64,000 nt of DNA from Tectiglobus sp965223355 (GTDB lineage Bacteria; Pseudomonadota; Alphaproteobacteria; Rhizobiales; Hyphomicrobiaceae): the NCBI GenBank assembly GCA_965223355.1, contig CBDCWE010000003.1, positions 186,001-250,000 on the forward strand, given 5' to 3'. The translations under genes and the position numbers were made by a program. Positions within the stretch are counted from its first letter, which is position 1, and every line of letters begins with the position of its first letter. Positions 56,701 through 62,046 of the stretch are shown piece by piece. Below the pieces are notes generated by a model, which was given only the letters and a program-made list of their open reading frames with translations, was not told where the DNA came from and made no database searches.

Positions 56701-57730
56701 CGACGCACCTGTCGCCGAAGACGACAGCGCTGACACGAACGGCGGACAGGCTGTCACCGTTGGCGTTCTTCCCAATGACAGTGATATCGAAGGCGATCCG
56801 CTGACCGTAACTGCTGCTTCGGCAAACAACGGAACGGTTACACTCAATCCCGATGGCACGATCACCTACCAACCACGCACGGGCTTTATCGGCTCCGACA
56901 TCATCGCCTACCAAATCAGCGACGGCCAGGGTGGTACGGACACGGCAATTGTGAGGATTGACGTTGAAAGTGAGCCCTTCGCCGAGACGCCCTCAGAAGA
57001 TCCACTACCAATCTTGTTCGAGGATCTGGCCGTTCAAAGTATTGCTGCCGACGGCGCCGTCCTCGACGCCTTGGACGCGATTAATGCCAAATCGGCGAGC
57101 AATGGAATTGACGCCGACGGCATTGTGGTCCAAACGGCAAATGATATCGAGCCGCTCAACGGCGTCAATCGACCAGCAACTGCACTTGCTGAGAACCGAC
57201 TGTGGGAGCTGGACGCGCGCTTACAGGAGGCGCACGACTTCAAGTCGGAGCCGTTCGATGTGCAGGGCCTGACCGGCTACTCGCTGCGCATGGATCTGCC
57301 ATCCAGCTTTGCAGGTGCAAGCGACAAAGACCAAATCGTTATCGAATCGCTCGTCCGCGACAAGGTTCTTCTGCTGCAGCTGTCCAACACTATCGATGAA
57401 ACCAAGCACGTTGTCGAATACCGCCTGACGCAGGCCAACGGCCAGCCGCTACCGGACTGGTTGTCGAAGGCAGGTAAATCGCTTTATATCGGCGAGCGTC
57501 CAGCCGATATCGAGCAGCTCAAGTTGCGTGTGATCGTCATCTACGACGATGGTTCGAGCGAAACGCGTACCGTCGAAGTCCAGGCACAAACCGGCGAGAT
57601 CCAACGGTTGCTGACTGATCGCCGTGCGGCGTTTGAGCCGGACACCTTCGACAAGCAATTCGAGTCGAAATCGATACCCTCCGATCAAAGCATGGATGAG
57701 CTTGCCGATATGCTGAAGCGCAAAGCTTGA
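41732..57730 (+). CDS. Giant surface/secreted repeat protein (LEPR motif, DUF4347, TSP3, VCBS, cadherin-like)
   Basis: One uninterrupted frame of 5332 residues. An Arg-rich N-terminus (about 66-112) precedes the LEPR motif VLEPRLVFDGA (150-160). A DUF4347 domain follows (about 215-370, with HILSHGDQGRLFLGN and ILIYGCDF). Next come cadherin-like/Ig domains and thrombospondin-3-type Ca-binding repeats (DTDGDGxxDxxDxDxDNDGI) interrupted by lectin-like inserts, then VCBS domains (about 2920-3500), eight 112-residue cadherin-like repeats (3988-4883), two further such domains and a C-terminal Ig-like domain with LPDWLSKAGKSLYIGERP. Such proteins are adhesins or matrix proteins exported by type I systems. 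No RTX nonapeptides or export genes are visible in the window. The start could be a later ATG (41819 or 41837). Confidence 0.9.
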   Translation: MPSHRVAQSVLRASERAFCTPSQTEFTPAMSEATSMSMIEWHSGQAVSPAAIAARTSGIATSQVVRAAVRRAFSVLARALNLGRKFVRRRRAVARRKLRRAMRAVQRRTLRRKASPQGPDKPPGPKRKKPRDQDHDKPQRSVRKLIYRVLEPRLVFDGAAVATADTVTDSSVSADDTAVAEQTETESTAESNELVDALAETSQTAETSQTNEIAFVDRAVDNVDALIAELDPAIEIVFIEADEDGLEQIAAALDGRQDVDAIHILSHGDQGRLFLGNDVLDADSMQGEHLDELTAIGNALSADGDILIYGCDFTGGEAGLEAAILLGSITGADIAASEDTTGHTTFGGDWELETTVGEIETSTITATAWDGVLAPPVANDDTFTVQPNVVANIDPRANDTDADGDGLSVTHVDGNALSVGSPVTLGNGVVVELLGDGTLNVTAPTAMENAETFQYTLSDGSSSVTATVTLNRDTDGDTVIDVVDIDDDNDGILDVNEGLIEDVNYVANSSLTGPTGTAVAPTSWTAVAGLNPPTAPSVSPTPDTLDVSFPAFAGNSTTVSASASPDGGTWVGLLAAENSNIDGFYNEAVSQTLTGLIVGQTYTVTYYAANFGVSGFNFNEPGSVEAYVDGVLVASSGMLSLQADTWTQVTGTFVATSTSATLIMDAGYTFQSAGVTQGAYMSFDGITITGDVSVDSDADGISDHLDIDKDNDGITDNVEAQTTAGYIAPSGIGAAMIDFDGDGLDDNYDANSTDTSTAASIGLIEVDTDSDGTVDTLDSDSDNDGILDIAERGDGQPTSITSTTDTDGDGLLDIFEGANTADGFDVNDENIAGDDGGLDGDYSNFNLSDIGEETNANEVVTNRTNNDAVALTSDLDFRDVSNPPAAVDDSYIVNPATVLNIDPRIGAGADSDPDGDPLSIIEIIDPTTPGTPVALVVGTPVTLASGTKVTLKADGTLDVETPAGLSPTDTFDYVITDGTDTAQATITLNIDTDGDGVIDAIDIDDDNDGILDATEGLDQINNLFTNGGLEKSDVELPQTFYTGLDGTEYSTIVDFQGGWTSHGTVDWSEGQYIKTSDANTNVKGIIDQSPVGGGFAIFSVALEAISYDLAVTVGETYTVEFYIGTLPIYWGSDQLPHDYNVDVSWGITSGGELPGGGTVNFGENDLPNQYTMADFPADLTPVPPATYTQLDPHWQKVSFQFVATDATATFKITQLSAGAVFVVDDLVVVEGTQVGSLDSDGDGLDDHLDIDKDNDGITDNVEAQTTAGYIAPSGIGAAMIDADGDGLDDNYDANTADTSAAASIGLTEVDTDGDGIVDTLDADSDNDGILDIAERGDGQPTSITATTDTDGDGLLDIFEGANTADGFDVNDENIAGDDGGLDGDYSNFNLADGDGDTNANDPVANRTSNDAVALTSDLDFRDVNNSPVAVDDSYIVNPLTVLNIDPRIGAGADSDLDGDPLSIIEIIDPTTPGTPVALVVGTPVTLASGTKVTLKADGTLDVETPAGLSPTDSFDYVITDGTDTAQATITLNIDTDGDGVIDAIDIDDDNDGITDAEEGGYAHLLGSAFNLQFNAAAPGVSANPDNWSDFANNGSSDIDDGDDIWVATGTSMFPKPIEDYFPNSEPGDLYVTGAYGGTNPAWLHPRFEGNTQTLTGLIPGQSYTISFEGAFFQRGTNPIPAEMDFAIWLDFVPSAQPDLATALANDPPADTQTLTVEADAELVTLTFTATSTTHDLTVGYYPTDSADESFNLHSAIRAGSGSFAMVGGLDADGDGIFDHLDIDKDNDGITDNVEAQTTAGYIAPSGIGAAMIDADGDGLDDNYDANVGDVTVAASIGLTEVDTDGDGIVDTLDADSDNDGILDIAERGDGQPTSITSTTDTDGDGLLDIFEGANTADGFDVNDENIAGDDGGLDGDYSNFNLSDISDETDANEPVANRTSNDAQPMTADLDFRDTNNPPVAVDDSYVVNPLTVLNIDPRIGAGADSDPDGDPLSIIEIIDPTTPGTPVALVVGTPVTLASGTKVTLKADGTLDVETPAGLSPTDTFDYVISDGTDTAQATITLNIDTDRDTVIDAVDIDDDNDGILDVEEYVAVFTGTGDWTYEFYTTPPGVTAEVDYPITTMHPDFSLEPDGTYSTTATPDLTGTVPNGQDAGPGTQGVAQFTTYVGVEPGTSVSFEYQNGGRWEWVSIAVLDTYGNVLSVLPEYFSTSSNTQTVPAFTAPDNGVVQIAVTISNPGLTYNPPNITSHTVHSGYSFTDSDGDGLIDALDIDKDNDGITDNVEAQTTAGYIAPSGTGAAMIDADGDGLDDNYDANTADTSAAASIGLTEVDTDGDGTVDTLDADSDNDGILDIAERGDSGPATITSTTDSDGDGLLDIFEDGDGSGTPGDLTDGFDVNDENLAGTNFLLADTDDDTAADGSGAIPLTADLDFRDINDSDGDGISDVFDIDDDNDGIIDRDEVDDFRFFNFSALPDITPADFTNAVSNASFDLNGITVDMTTTDIGFGDVFGMGTLGLVDTSGNNSGVVTLDFSAPVNRFVLEVDAFNASIGEYLTNFNIMPTLVSDTLVIDSSTVRATGEENGGFLIWESDTPFSQIQFTATGTTAMGGILFKQMEAQQFTDADADGVFDHRDIDKDNDGITDNVEAQTTAGYIAPSGTGAAMIDTAGDGLDDNYVGVELITNGDFAADPFAAGGGWSRDQTDGPVNWDGANERIVFTSTAVDGGGQASTSLTTEIGATYKLTFDVTAIGAGPGQVGLNALSYDGAQLLTSIEPIITETSGTQTITLEFVATTTTSFIALDATFDQLGIDVAIDNVSVTKLGLTEVDTDGDGTVDTLDADSDNDGILDIAERGDGQPTAITSTTDTDGDGLLDIFEGSNVSDGFDVNDENLDATNTNFLLADSDNDTLADGSDAVALANDLDYRDLPNAPIAEDNAAAVTEDTVLSDSGNVIGDDDGLDHDANSVFVDYDPDGNTFAVTDIAGTPVTGPTVVVGTYGTLTIQPDGSYTYDLDNNNPTVQALGDTDQLSETFTYTITETSNVVFNSDFSWFAANTDLSVINSVTPDGWTATHQTPDTIDETMNYFGSTWNTSPDGGPFVHSIADPDQFGFEALEQQLTGLVVGQTYTVDFSQTIATNSFSATSGEAFWRVTVAGQTFDSTSMLPPILGSAAAWSGQSFTFTATSTTETINFAATSNEASGRYHLGLDGVTVTGVVASSLSDSADLIITINGTDDPLVIGDTDDHPTVAGADAEVLESDLDVIGSNAAGGGETVSGDFTITAPDGLASLQVGPTVITEAQLLATGTTPITVAGTYGDLTINGYTAATGVVDYSYTLTSAADQSGGDIIDGFALTLVDDDGDTQAGTLGVLIVDDGATANADVDSVTEDAGVPATGNVVTSNDVVGADQTASPVTAVVVGAGPAAGGGNVGAGLAGSYGTLTLNSDGSYSYTLDNTNPAVQALGSTDSLVETYTYEITDADGDVSEATLTITINGVNDPPQLDLDGNDSSGATGSDYRTVYVEDSPSVPIVDIGDVSVFDIDGDNISQIEITLNGPVADGTSEVLYAITTSAVRSFPFTGDSFVSAGNVGGTVYDFNFDATTSTLTITHRTLPSMTTAEAATVLQAFNYANSSHNPTTGDRIFDVTVTDVNGATATAQSTVNVVANDDGPIISLDSDNSSGEPNSVRLYDQASVTGTTGALNGILPNGDTFTLTGGDVDIYLNDDSPENPQFRDTYSTQVDWLMYPPSTGGTSLLQFSGGPAPDGTLLVMRDVDAGESVVITAADGSTPVHLENLELLSGETSGFPTYDPVTGQLTSSGTNYRDALVVFDITGMEDVTIQRTSGQYFQFAIIGAEVLHTDYRTTFSENGPAVAIADTDTLVYDVDDTNMESAVITLTNPVAAEDQLLIDGAVVAANDTGTTTSGLSYTVSADGYTITLAGTATKAVYADTIEAISYQNTSEDPDTTNRIVNVTINDGEVDSTPATTIIQITDVNDPPVANPDAVTTAEDTPVTLDPAANDSDIDGTIDPTLTVFVAPPAGATLSPDGKTLTVPGEGTYVIDAVSGEVTFTPAANFNGVASPVTYQITDDDGATATATITVTVTDVNDPPVANPDAVTTAEDTPVTLDPAANDSDIDGTIDPTLTVFVAPPAGATLSPDGKTLTVPGEGTYVIDAVSGEVTFTPAANFNGVASPVTYQITDDDGATATATITVTVTDVNDPPVANPDAVTTAEDTPVTLDPAANDSDIDGTIDPTLTVFVAPPAGATLSPDGKTLTVPGEGTYVIDAVSGEVTFTPAANFNGVASPVTYQITDDDGATATATITVTVTDVNDPPVANPDAVTTAEDTPVTLDPAANDSDIDGTIDPTLTVFVAPPAGATLSPDGKTLTVPGEGTYVIDAVSGEVTFTPAANFNGVATPVTYQITDDDGATATATITVTVTDVNDPPVANPDAVTTAEDTPVTLDPAANDSDIDGTIDPTLTVFVAPPAGATLAPDGKTLTVPGEGTYVIDAVSGEVTFTPAANFNGVASPVTYQITDDDGATATATITVTVTDVNDPPVANPDAVTTAEDTPVTLDPAANDSDIDGTIDPTLTVFVAPPAGATLSPDGKTLTVPGEGTYVIDAVSGEVTFTPAANFNGVASPVTYQITDDDGATATATITVTVTDVNDPPVANPDAVTTAEDTPVTLDPAANDSDIDGTIDPTLTVFVAPPAGATLAPDGKTLTVPGEGTYVIDAVSGEVTFTPAANFNGVASPVTYQITDDDGATATATITVTVTDVNDPPVANPDAVTTAEDTPVTLDPAANDSDIDGTIDPTLTVFVAPPAGATLSPDGKTLTVPGEGTYVIDAVSGEVTFTPAANFNGVATPVTYQITDDDGATATATITVTVTDVNDPPVANPDAFMTEEDTASTIPVLTNDTDPDGNTLTVTSIDGQPASVGTPIVLTDGSGTATLSPDGTIMFEPTPNYNGPASFNYTITDGQQTSTTTASGLVTPVNDAPVAEDDSADTNGGQAVTVGVLPNDSDIEGDPLTVTAASANNGTVTLNPDGTITYQPRTGFIGSDIIAYQISDGQGGTDTAIVRIDVESEPFAETPSEDPLPILFEDLAVQSIAADGAVLDALDAINAKSASNGIDADGIVVQTANDIEPLNGVNRPATALAENRLWELDARLQEAHDFKSEPFDVQGLTGYSLRMDLPSSFAGASDKDQIVIESLVRDKVLLLQLSNTIDETKHVVEYRLTQANGQPLPDWLSKAGKSLYIGERPADIEQLKLRVIVIYDDGSSETRTVEVQAQTGEIQRLLTDRRAAFEPDTFDKQFESKSIPSDQSMDELADMLKRKA
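43814..50510 (+). repeat. Near-identical Ca-binding scaffolds separated by unrelated inserts (within the giant gene)
   Basis: Scaffold units begin DxDGDGxxDHLDIDKDNDGI, run through TTAGYIAPSGIGAAMID, VDTLDADSDNDGILDIAERG and the VDDSYIVNP cadherin-like domain, and end in VIDAIDIDDDNDGI. Three long copies (about 43814-44764, 45447-46392, 47038-47992) are almost the same at DNA level. Shorter or altered ones follow at 48507-49094, 49590-49751 and 50191-50510. Between them lie inserts of 440-680 bp with no similarity to each other except a loose beta-sandwich pattern (TLTGLIVGQTYTV). Confidence 0.88.
53693..56380 (+). repeat. Eight head-to-tail 336-bp repeats encoding cadherin-like domains
   Basis: Period 336 bp, 112 codons. 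Each unit starts DVNDPPVANPDAVTTAEDTP and ends DDDGATATATITVTVT. Units differ at only a few bases, mainly at a Ser/Ala codon before PDGKTLTVPGEG and at a Ser/Thr before PVTYQITDDD. A ninth, diverged unit begins at 56381. Confidence 0.97.
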
Positions 57731-57948
57731 GCCAACATTTCGCGACCGGGAATTTGAAACGACCGATACCAGCTTGACTTGCGCGATGAAACGGCATGGC
57801 CTGGCAGGTTTCACGGTTGCCAAAACGGCGGCGTTTGCTTCGGCATTCTCCGAGGTGTTCACCGTTGACGGGCCGGCGTTGAAACACCTCAAGCGCAACG
57901 AGCGCGATATTTCGCCTTGCGCCGACGATCAGTCGGTTCAAGCAATCT

Positions 57949-58087
57949 CTGGAGCAACCTGCCTTTATTCGGAATCGGAACGATCCCGAATAAAGGCAGA
58001 AAGTTGCTCGCCTCTAAAGTGGCGATCATCTTTGTGCTTTAAGTTGGAACCGCAATAGCGGTTCCAACTTAAAGCACGATGATCTAG
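57949..58087 (-). repeat. Dispersed palindromic element R1, copy 6
   Basis: Both hairpins are intact. The left end is CTGG in place of CTAG; the right end is CTAG (58084-58087). It adjoins R2 copy d. The 57731-57948 stretch after the giant gene shows no gene or clear terminator. Confidence 0.93.
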
Positions 58088-58096
58088 TCAAGCCAT

Positions 58097-58201
58097 GGAT
58101 TTCCAAAAAGCAGTGCCCCTTGGCCGGGTCGTGAGCGGCGAAGCCTCTCAAGCTCCCGACCAGGGGATCATCCCCTGGCCCCGAACTTGGGCAGGGGTTT
58201 C
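58097..58201 (+). repeat. Dispersed multi-hairpin element R2, copy d (degenerate)
   Basis: Hairpin 5 (CCAGGGG/CCCCTGG) is intact; hairpin 1 is imperfect and 2-4 are mostly lost. The right end is GGTTTCCTA, whose final CTA begins the stop codon (TAG on the minus strand) of the CoA-transferase gene. With the adjoining R1 it forms the same composite as at 11517-11840. Confidence 0.7.
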
Positions 58202-59419
58202 CTAAATCACTCCGGCTTTGGTGAGTGCGTCCACCTCATCGGACGACAGGCCTAACCACTCGCCGAACACTTCGCCGTTGTCTTGTCCGGCTCGCGGGCT
58301 TGGCTTGGTCGCAACTGCACCGGCGCCATGAATGCGCAACGGACTGTTGGGCACGACGATGCGGCCATATTCGGGATGATCGAGCCACTCGAGCATCCCG
58401 CGCGCGTGCATATGGCGATCGTTGGTCACCTCCACCAGATCACGTACGGCTGCAACCGGCAGCTTGTGCGCCCGCGCACGCTCCATGATGTCGGCACGAT
58501 CCAATGTCCGCGACCACGCCTCCACCAGATTGTCGGTTTCTTGCATGTTGGCGACGCGTGCCTTGTTGCTCGTGAAGCGTGTATCATCCAGCAAGTCCTG
58601 CCGACCCATGATGGTCAGCAGCCCCTGCCAATGCGCCTCTTTCACACAGTTGATCGCGATGTGCCCGTCCTTGGCCTCGTAAACGTTGTAGGGACAAACC
58701 GACAGGCCGCCATGCTTGTTGGCGGTGCGCGGCGGCACGGCGCCGTCCTGCGCATGAAGCATGCCGAGATTGGAGGCAAACGACGGAAAGATCGCTTCCT
58801 GCATCGCCACTTCCACGAGCCGCCCTCGGCCTGTCACGCTGCGTTCATACAATGCCGTCATCACGGCAGCATAAAGGTGAATGCCCGACATGAAATCAAC
58901 CACCGCCGCACCGCACTTCATTGGCGGTCCATCCGGAAATCCGGTGATACTCATCATGCCCGATGTCGCTTGGATCGTCAGATCCATGGCCATCGCATCA
59001 CGATCCGGCCCGGTGAGACCGTAACCCGAACCCGATGCATAAATGAGCCGCGGATTGATGTCGCGCAGCACCTCCCAGCCAACCTCAAGCTTGTTCATGA
59101 CGTCCGGTGTGAAATTCTCAAGCAGAATGTCGGCTTGTGCCGCCATGTCCTTCAGGAGTTGTTTGCCGCGCTGGTGCTTGAGATTGAGCGTTATCCCGCG
59201 TTTGTTCGAGTTCAGCATCGCAAGCGGGATACCGGCGCCCCGCGATGCGCTCGCACGCATGCGCATCGGCTCACCGCCAATCGGCTCCACCTTGACGACA
59301 TCCGCACCGGCCTTTGCCATGAGCAGCGTTGCATAGGGGCCCTGATAGATCTGGCCGAAATCGATCACCTTGATCCCGGCCAGCGGCAGATTTGGCTGCG
59401 CTGCATGTGGTTCAGTCAT
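58202..59419 (-). CDS. CaiB/BaiF-family CoA-transferase
   Basis: The start is at 59419 (MTEPHAAQPNLPLAGIKVID); an upstream in-frame ATG at 59452 is possible. The protein has 405 residues with the family III fold: VIDFGQIYQGPYATLLMAKA, GADVVKVEP, NKRGITLNLKHQRGKQLL, and MDLTIQATSGMMSITGFPDG, which holds the catalytic-Asp region. Known role: moving CoA between carboxylic acids. With the adjacent acyl-CoA dehydrogenase and enoyl-CoA hydratase it suggests a catabolic pathway for a carboxylic acid activated by CoA transfer. Its stop codon lies in the end of an R2 element. Confidence 0.92.
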   Translation of the reverse strand: MTEPHAAQPNLPLAGIKVIDFGQIYQGPYATLLMAKAGADVVKVEPIGGEPMRMRASASRGAGIPLAMLNSNKRGITLNLKHQRGKQLLKDMAAQADILLENFTPDVMNKLEVGWEVLRDINPRLIYASGSGYGLTGPDRDAMAMDLTIQATSGMMSITGFPDGPPMKCGAAVVDFMSGIHLYAAVMTALYERSVTGRGRLVEVAMQEAIFPSFASNLGMLHAQDGAVPPRTANKHGGLSVCPYNVYEAKDGHIAINCVKEAHWQGLLTIMGRQDLLDDTRFTSNKARVANMQETDNLVEAWSRTLDRADIMERARAHKLPVAAVRDLVEVTNDRHMHARGMLEWLDHPEYGRIVVPNSPLRIHGAGAVATKPSPRAGQDNGEVFGEWLGLSSDEVDALTKAGVI

Positions 59420-59502
59420 GGCGTTCCCGTTTGCCTCCTCGTCGCCCGGCACCGAGCCGCACGACTCTATGGCGATTGACTTGGCCGATCGACTTGACCG
59501 AT

Positions 59503-60669
59503 CTACTTAAATGATCCGCCGAGCAGGTCGCGCGCAATAATCAATCGCTGGACCTCGTTCGGGCCTTCCCCGACACGGCGGATGCGCATTTCGCGATACC
59601 AGCGCTCAAGCGGCAGATCCTTGGTCATCCCGATGCCACCGTGAATTTGCATGGCACGATCGACGACACGGCCGCCGGCTTCCGTCGCAACCAGCTTCGC
59701 CATTGCGGCCTCGGTGCGGAACGGCTCACCGCGCTCGGCCCGGTGGGCAGCTTCAAGCGTAATCCAGCGACTGGTGCGAATGTCGAGCTCGTTGTCGATG
59801 ATCATCGATTGAATGAGCTGACGTGTGGCCAGTGGCGCGCCGAATGTTTCGCGCTGCTTGGCGTATTCGATCGCCATCTCCTGCGCCTTGACAGCAATCC
59901 CGATGCACGCGGCCGCGTAGGGAATGCGCTGGCGACTGAGACGATCGTTGGCGATTGCAAAGCCGCGGTTGACGTCGCCGAGAACGTTGACGTGCGCCAC
60001 CCGCATGTCCTCGAACTGCAATTCGGTCGCATAATTGCTTGAGCGCAGCGTGTGAACGATACGGCGGACATGAAAGCCCGGTGTATTGGTATCGACAATG
60101 AAGCAGGTAACGCCGTTGCGCCCCTTGTCCGGCGACGTGCGCGCAAACACCAAACCGAAATCGGCTTTGTCGGCACCACTGATGAAAACCTTCGAGCCGT
60201 TGAGCACCCAGTCGTCACCATCACGCACGGCCTTGGTTTGAATAGCGCGCGCCGGATCGCTGCCGCCTGACGGTTCGGTCAGCCCGAAAAAGCCGCGTTT
60301 TTCGCCCCGCAACACGGGCTGCAGATAACGTTCCTTCTGATCGTCGGTTGCTTCGTAGAGCTGCGCCAGACCCATCGCGCCGAACACTCCGTAGCATGGC
60401 ACATAGAGGCCGGCGCGATGCTGCGACATCTCAATCGCAATCAGTGTCCGCGTGACAAGATCGATGCCCGGACCGCCATATTCGGCCGGCACATCGAGCC
60501 CCCAAAAGCCCATCTCCTTGACCTTGTCGCGCAGCCGCTCAGCCTCCTGCGCCGGCAACTCGCTCGCATCGGGATCGAGCTGATCTTCGAGCGGCACGAT
60601 TTCTTCGCGCACGAACCTGCGGATCTGCTCGATGATCAGCGTTTGCTGTTCTGAAGGCTCCAAATCCAT
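59503..60669 (-). CDS. Acyl-CoA dehydrogenase
   Basis: The start is at 60669 (MDLEPSEQQTLIIEQIRRFV), giving 388 residues. FAD-binding and substrate motifs are GFFGLTEPSGGSDPARAIQT and the dimer/FAD segment HGGIGMTKDLPLERWYREMR. The catalytic Glu lies in VGEGPNEVQRLIIARDLLG. The family oxidises acyl-CoA to 2-enoyl-CoA with electrons passed to ETF. It lies between the CoA-transferase (83 bp) and the small gene at 60707, all on one strand. Confidence 0.93.
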   Translation of the reverse strand: MDLEPSEQQTLIIEQIRRFVREEIVPLEDQLDPDASELPAQEAERLRDKVKEMGFWGLDVPAEYGGPGIDLVTRTLIAIEMSQHRAGLYVPCYGVFGAMGLAQLYEATDDQKERYLQPVLRGEKRGFFGLTEPSGGSDPARAIQTKAVRDGDDWVLNGSKVFISGADKADFGLVFARTSPDKGRNGVTCFIVDTNTPGFHVRRIVHTLRSSNYATELQFEDMRVAHVNVLGDVNRGFAIANDRLSRQRIPYAAACIGIAVKAQEMAIEYAKQRETFGAPLATRQLIQSMIIDNELDIRTSRWITLEAAHRAERGEPFRTEAAMAKLVATEAGGRVVDRAMQIHGGIGMTKDLPLERWYREMRIRRVGEGPNEVQRLIIARDLLGGSFK

Positions 60670-60706
60670 CTGCCGTTGCCTGACCCGACTGTTCCTGACT
60701 TGCCTG

Positions 60707-61045
60707 TTAGAGCGGACTGAGGCGGCCGAGATCGGCTGGCGGATCGACCGCATTGGACGGCGGCAGGCGACCGTGATCTGCCACGTGCAGCATCAAGAGC
60801 TCGCGATAGCGGGTCTGATATTGCATGTTGACTTCACAGCGAAACTGCGTGGCACCGTGCGGCGGGTTCGCTGCCAGATCCATCAAGACGCCGCGTAAGC
60901 CGAACGGCGAACGGCCGCCGGCAAACCCGATCGCGACCACCGCCCCGTCATCGCCGGCCAATTGATAGACACCGAGCTGACCGGGAAGCTTACGGGCCTC
61001 GTCGACACTGAGCGCGGACCACGGCTTGGTCATGCGGATCGCCAT
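60707..61045 (-). CDS. Small conserved-looking protein in the acyl-CoA gene cluster
   Basis: The ATG at 61045 has GAGGAGA about 8 nt upstream; 112 residues. The sequence opens WSALSVDEARKLPGQLGVYQ, continues LAGDDGAVVAIGFAGGRSPF and FRCEVNMQYQTRYRELLMLH, and ends in DHGRLPPSNAVDPPADLGRL. The GVYQLAxxDG...IGxAGG pattern resembles the DUF7508-type/GIY-YIG-like small domains seen beside acyl-CoA genes; I am not certain of the family. It sits 13 bp after the enoyl-CoA hydratase gene, so it is probably co-transcribed. Confidence 0.75.
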   Translation of the reverse strand: MAIRMTKPWSALSVDEARKLPGQLGVYQLAGDDGAVVAIGFAGGRSPFGLRGVLMDLAANPPHGATQFRCEVNMQYQTRYRELLMLHVADHGRLPPSNAVDPPADLGRLSPL

Positions 61046-61058
61046 CGCCTGTCTCCTC

Positions 61059-61814
61059 TTAACGTTCCCGAAAGTTCGGCTTGCGCCGTTGCAAGAACGC
61101 CGCGATGCCTTCCTTGGCATCTTCGCTGGTGCGCACTTTGCCAAGCACCTCATCAAGATCTTCATGCGAGATATCATCGCGAAACGCCATCTGGCGCACC
61201 AACACGGACTTGATCGCCTTGAGGGCAAGCGGCGCGTTGGCGGCCAGGCGCTCAACAATCGCCGCAACCGTTTGGTCGAGTTGGTCGGGTTCAGCAAGGT
61301 GCGAGATGATACCGAGATCGTAGAACTCTTGCGCGGACAACGGATCGCCGAGCAGCAAGATGCGTCGCGTTGCGACCGGCCCGGCCACCTCCTGAAGCTT
61401 CTTGCACAAGAACCAGCTCGGCGCGAGACCGATTTGTGCAACCGACATGCCGAACGTGGCATTCGTGCTCGCGACCACGAGATCGCAATGCAGCGCCAGT
61501 TCATTGCCGCCGGCAATCGCGGCGCCTTGCACCTTGCCGACGATCGGCAGCGGATAGGTCTCCATGGCATGCAGCAAACGTTCGAACGGTCGCACACCGC
61601 CGGCCGAATTGTCGCGCTCGCGCAGGTCCAGCCCGGCCGAGAACACCGTGCCCTCGGCTTCGACCAAAGCGAGCCGTTCGCCCTGTCGTGGCCGTTCGGA
61701 AAAGGCGCCGGTCAGGATTTCGATCATCTCCGGGTTGAGGGCGTTGCGCTTTTCGGCGCGGGTCAACCGAACCCGGCGGACCGCACCATCAACCGACCAT
61801 TCCGCTAGCGCCAT
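61059..61814 (-). CDS. Enoyl-CoA hydratase/isomerase family protein
   Basis: The start is ATG 61814 with AAGGA about 8 nt upstream; 251 residues. The crotonase fold shows the oxyanion-hole segments VFSAGLDLRERDN and GKVQGAAIAGGNELALHCDL, and the catalytic region TFGMSVAQIGLAPSWFLCKK. The Glu pair of classical hydratases is not clearly kept (Ala-Gln at the first site), so an isomerase, hydrolase or lyase activity is possible. First gene of the minus-strand acyl-CoA group; the 232 bp upstream are the divergent promoter region to the flavin oxidoreductase. Confidence 0.88.
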   Translation of the reverse strand: MALAEWSVDGAVRRVRLTRAEKRNALNPEMIEILTGAFSERPRQGERLALVEAEGTVFSAGLDLRERDNSAGGVRPFERLLHAMETYPLPIVGKVQGAAIAGGNELALHCDLVVASTNATFGMSVAQIGLAPSWFLCKKLQEVAGPVATRRILLLGDPLSAQEFYDLGIISHLAEPDQLDQTVAAIVERLAANAPLALKAIKSVLVRQMAFRDDISHEDLDEVLGKVRTSEDAKEGIAAFLQRRKPNFRER

Positions 61815-62046
61815 GACCACGTCCTTCTCCGACTTGCTCAGGGCTTGCGACCCCGGCTCCTGTGGTGAGCAAAATCAGACCAGCCCGCATTCGCGAAGGC
61901 AACCGTCGACCGCGTTCGGCGCCGAGCTTATTCGCAGCATGATCGAAATTGGATCCGCGGCCGTTGCGAGCAAACCAGCAAACCGCTTCAATCGCAAACG
62001 ATCGAGATGACCAGCCCCAACACCAGAAGAACCCGGGAGAAATGAC

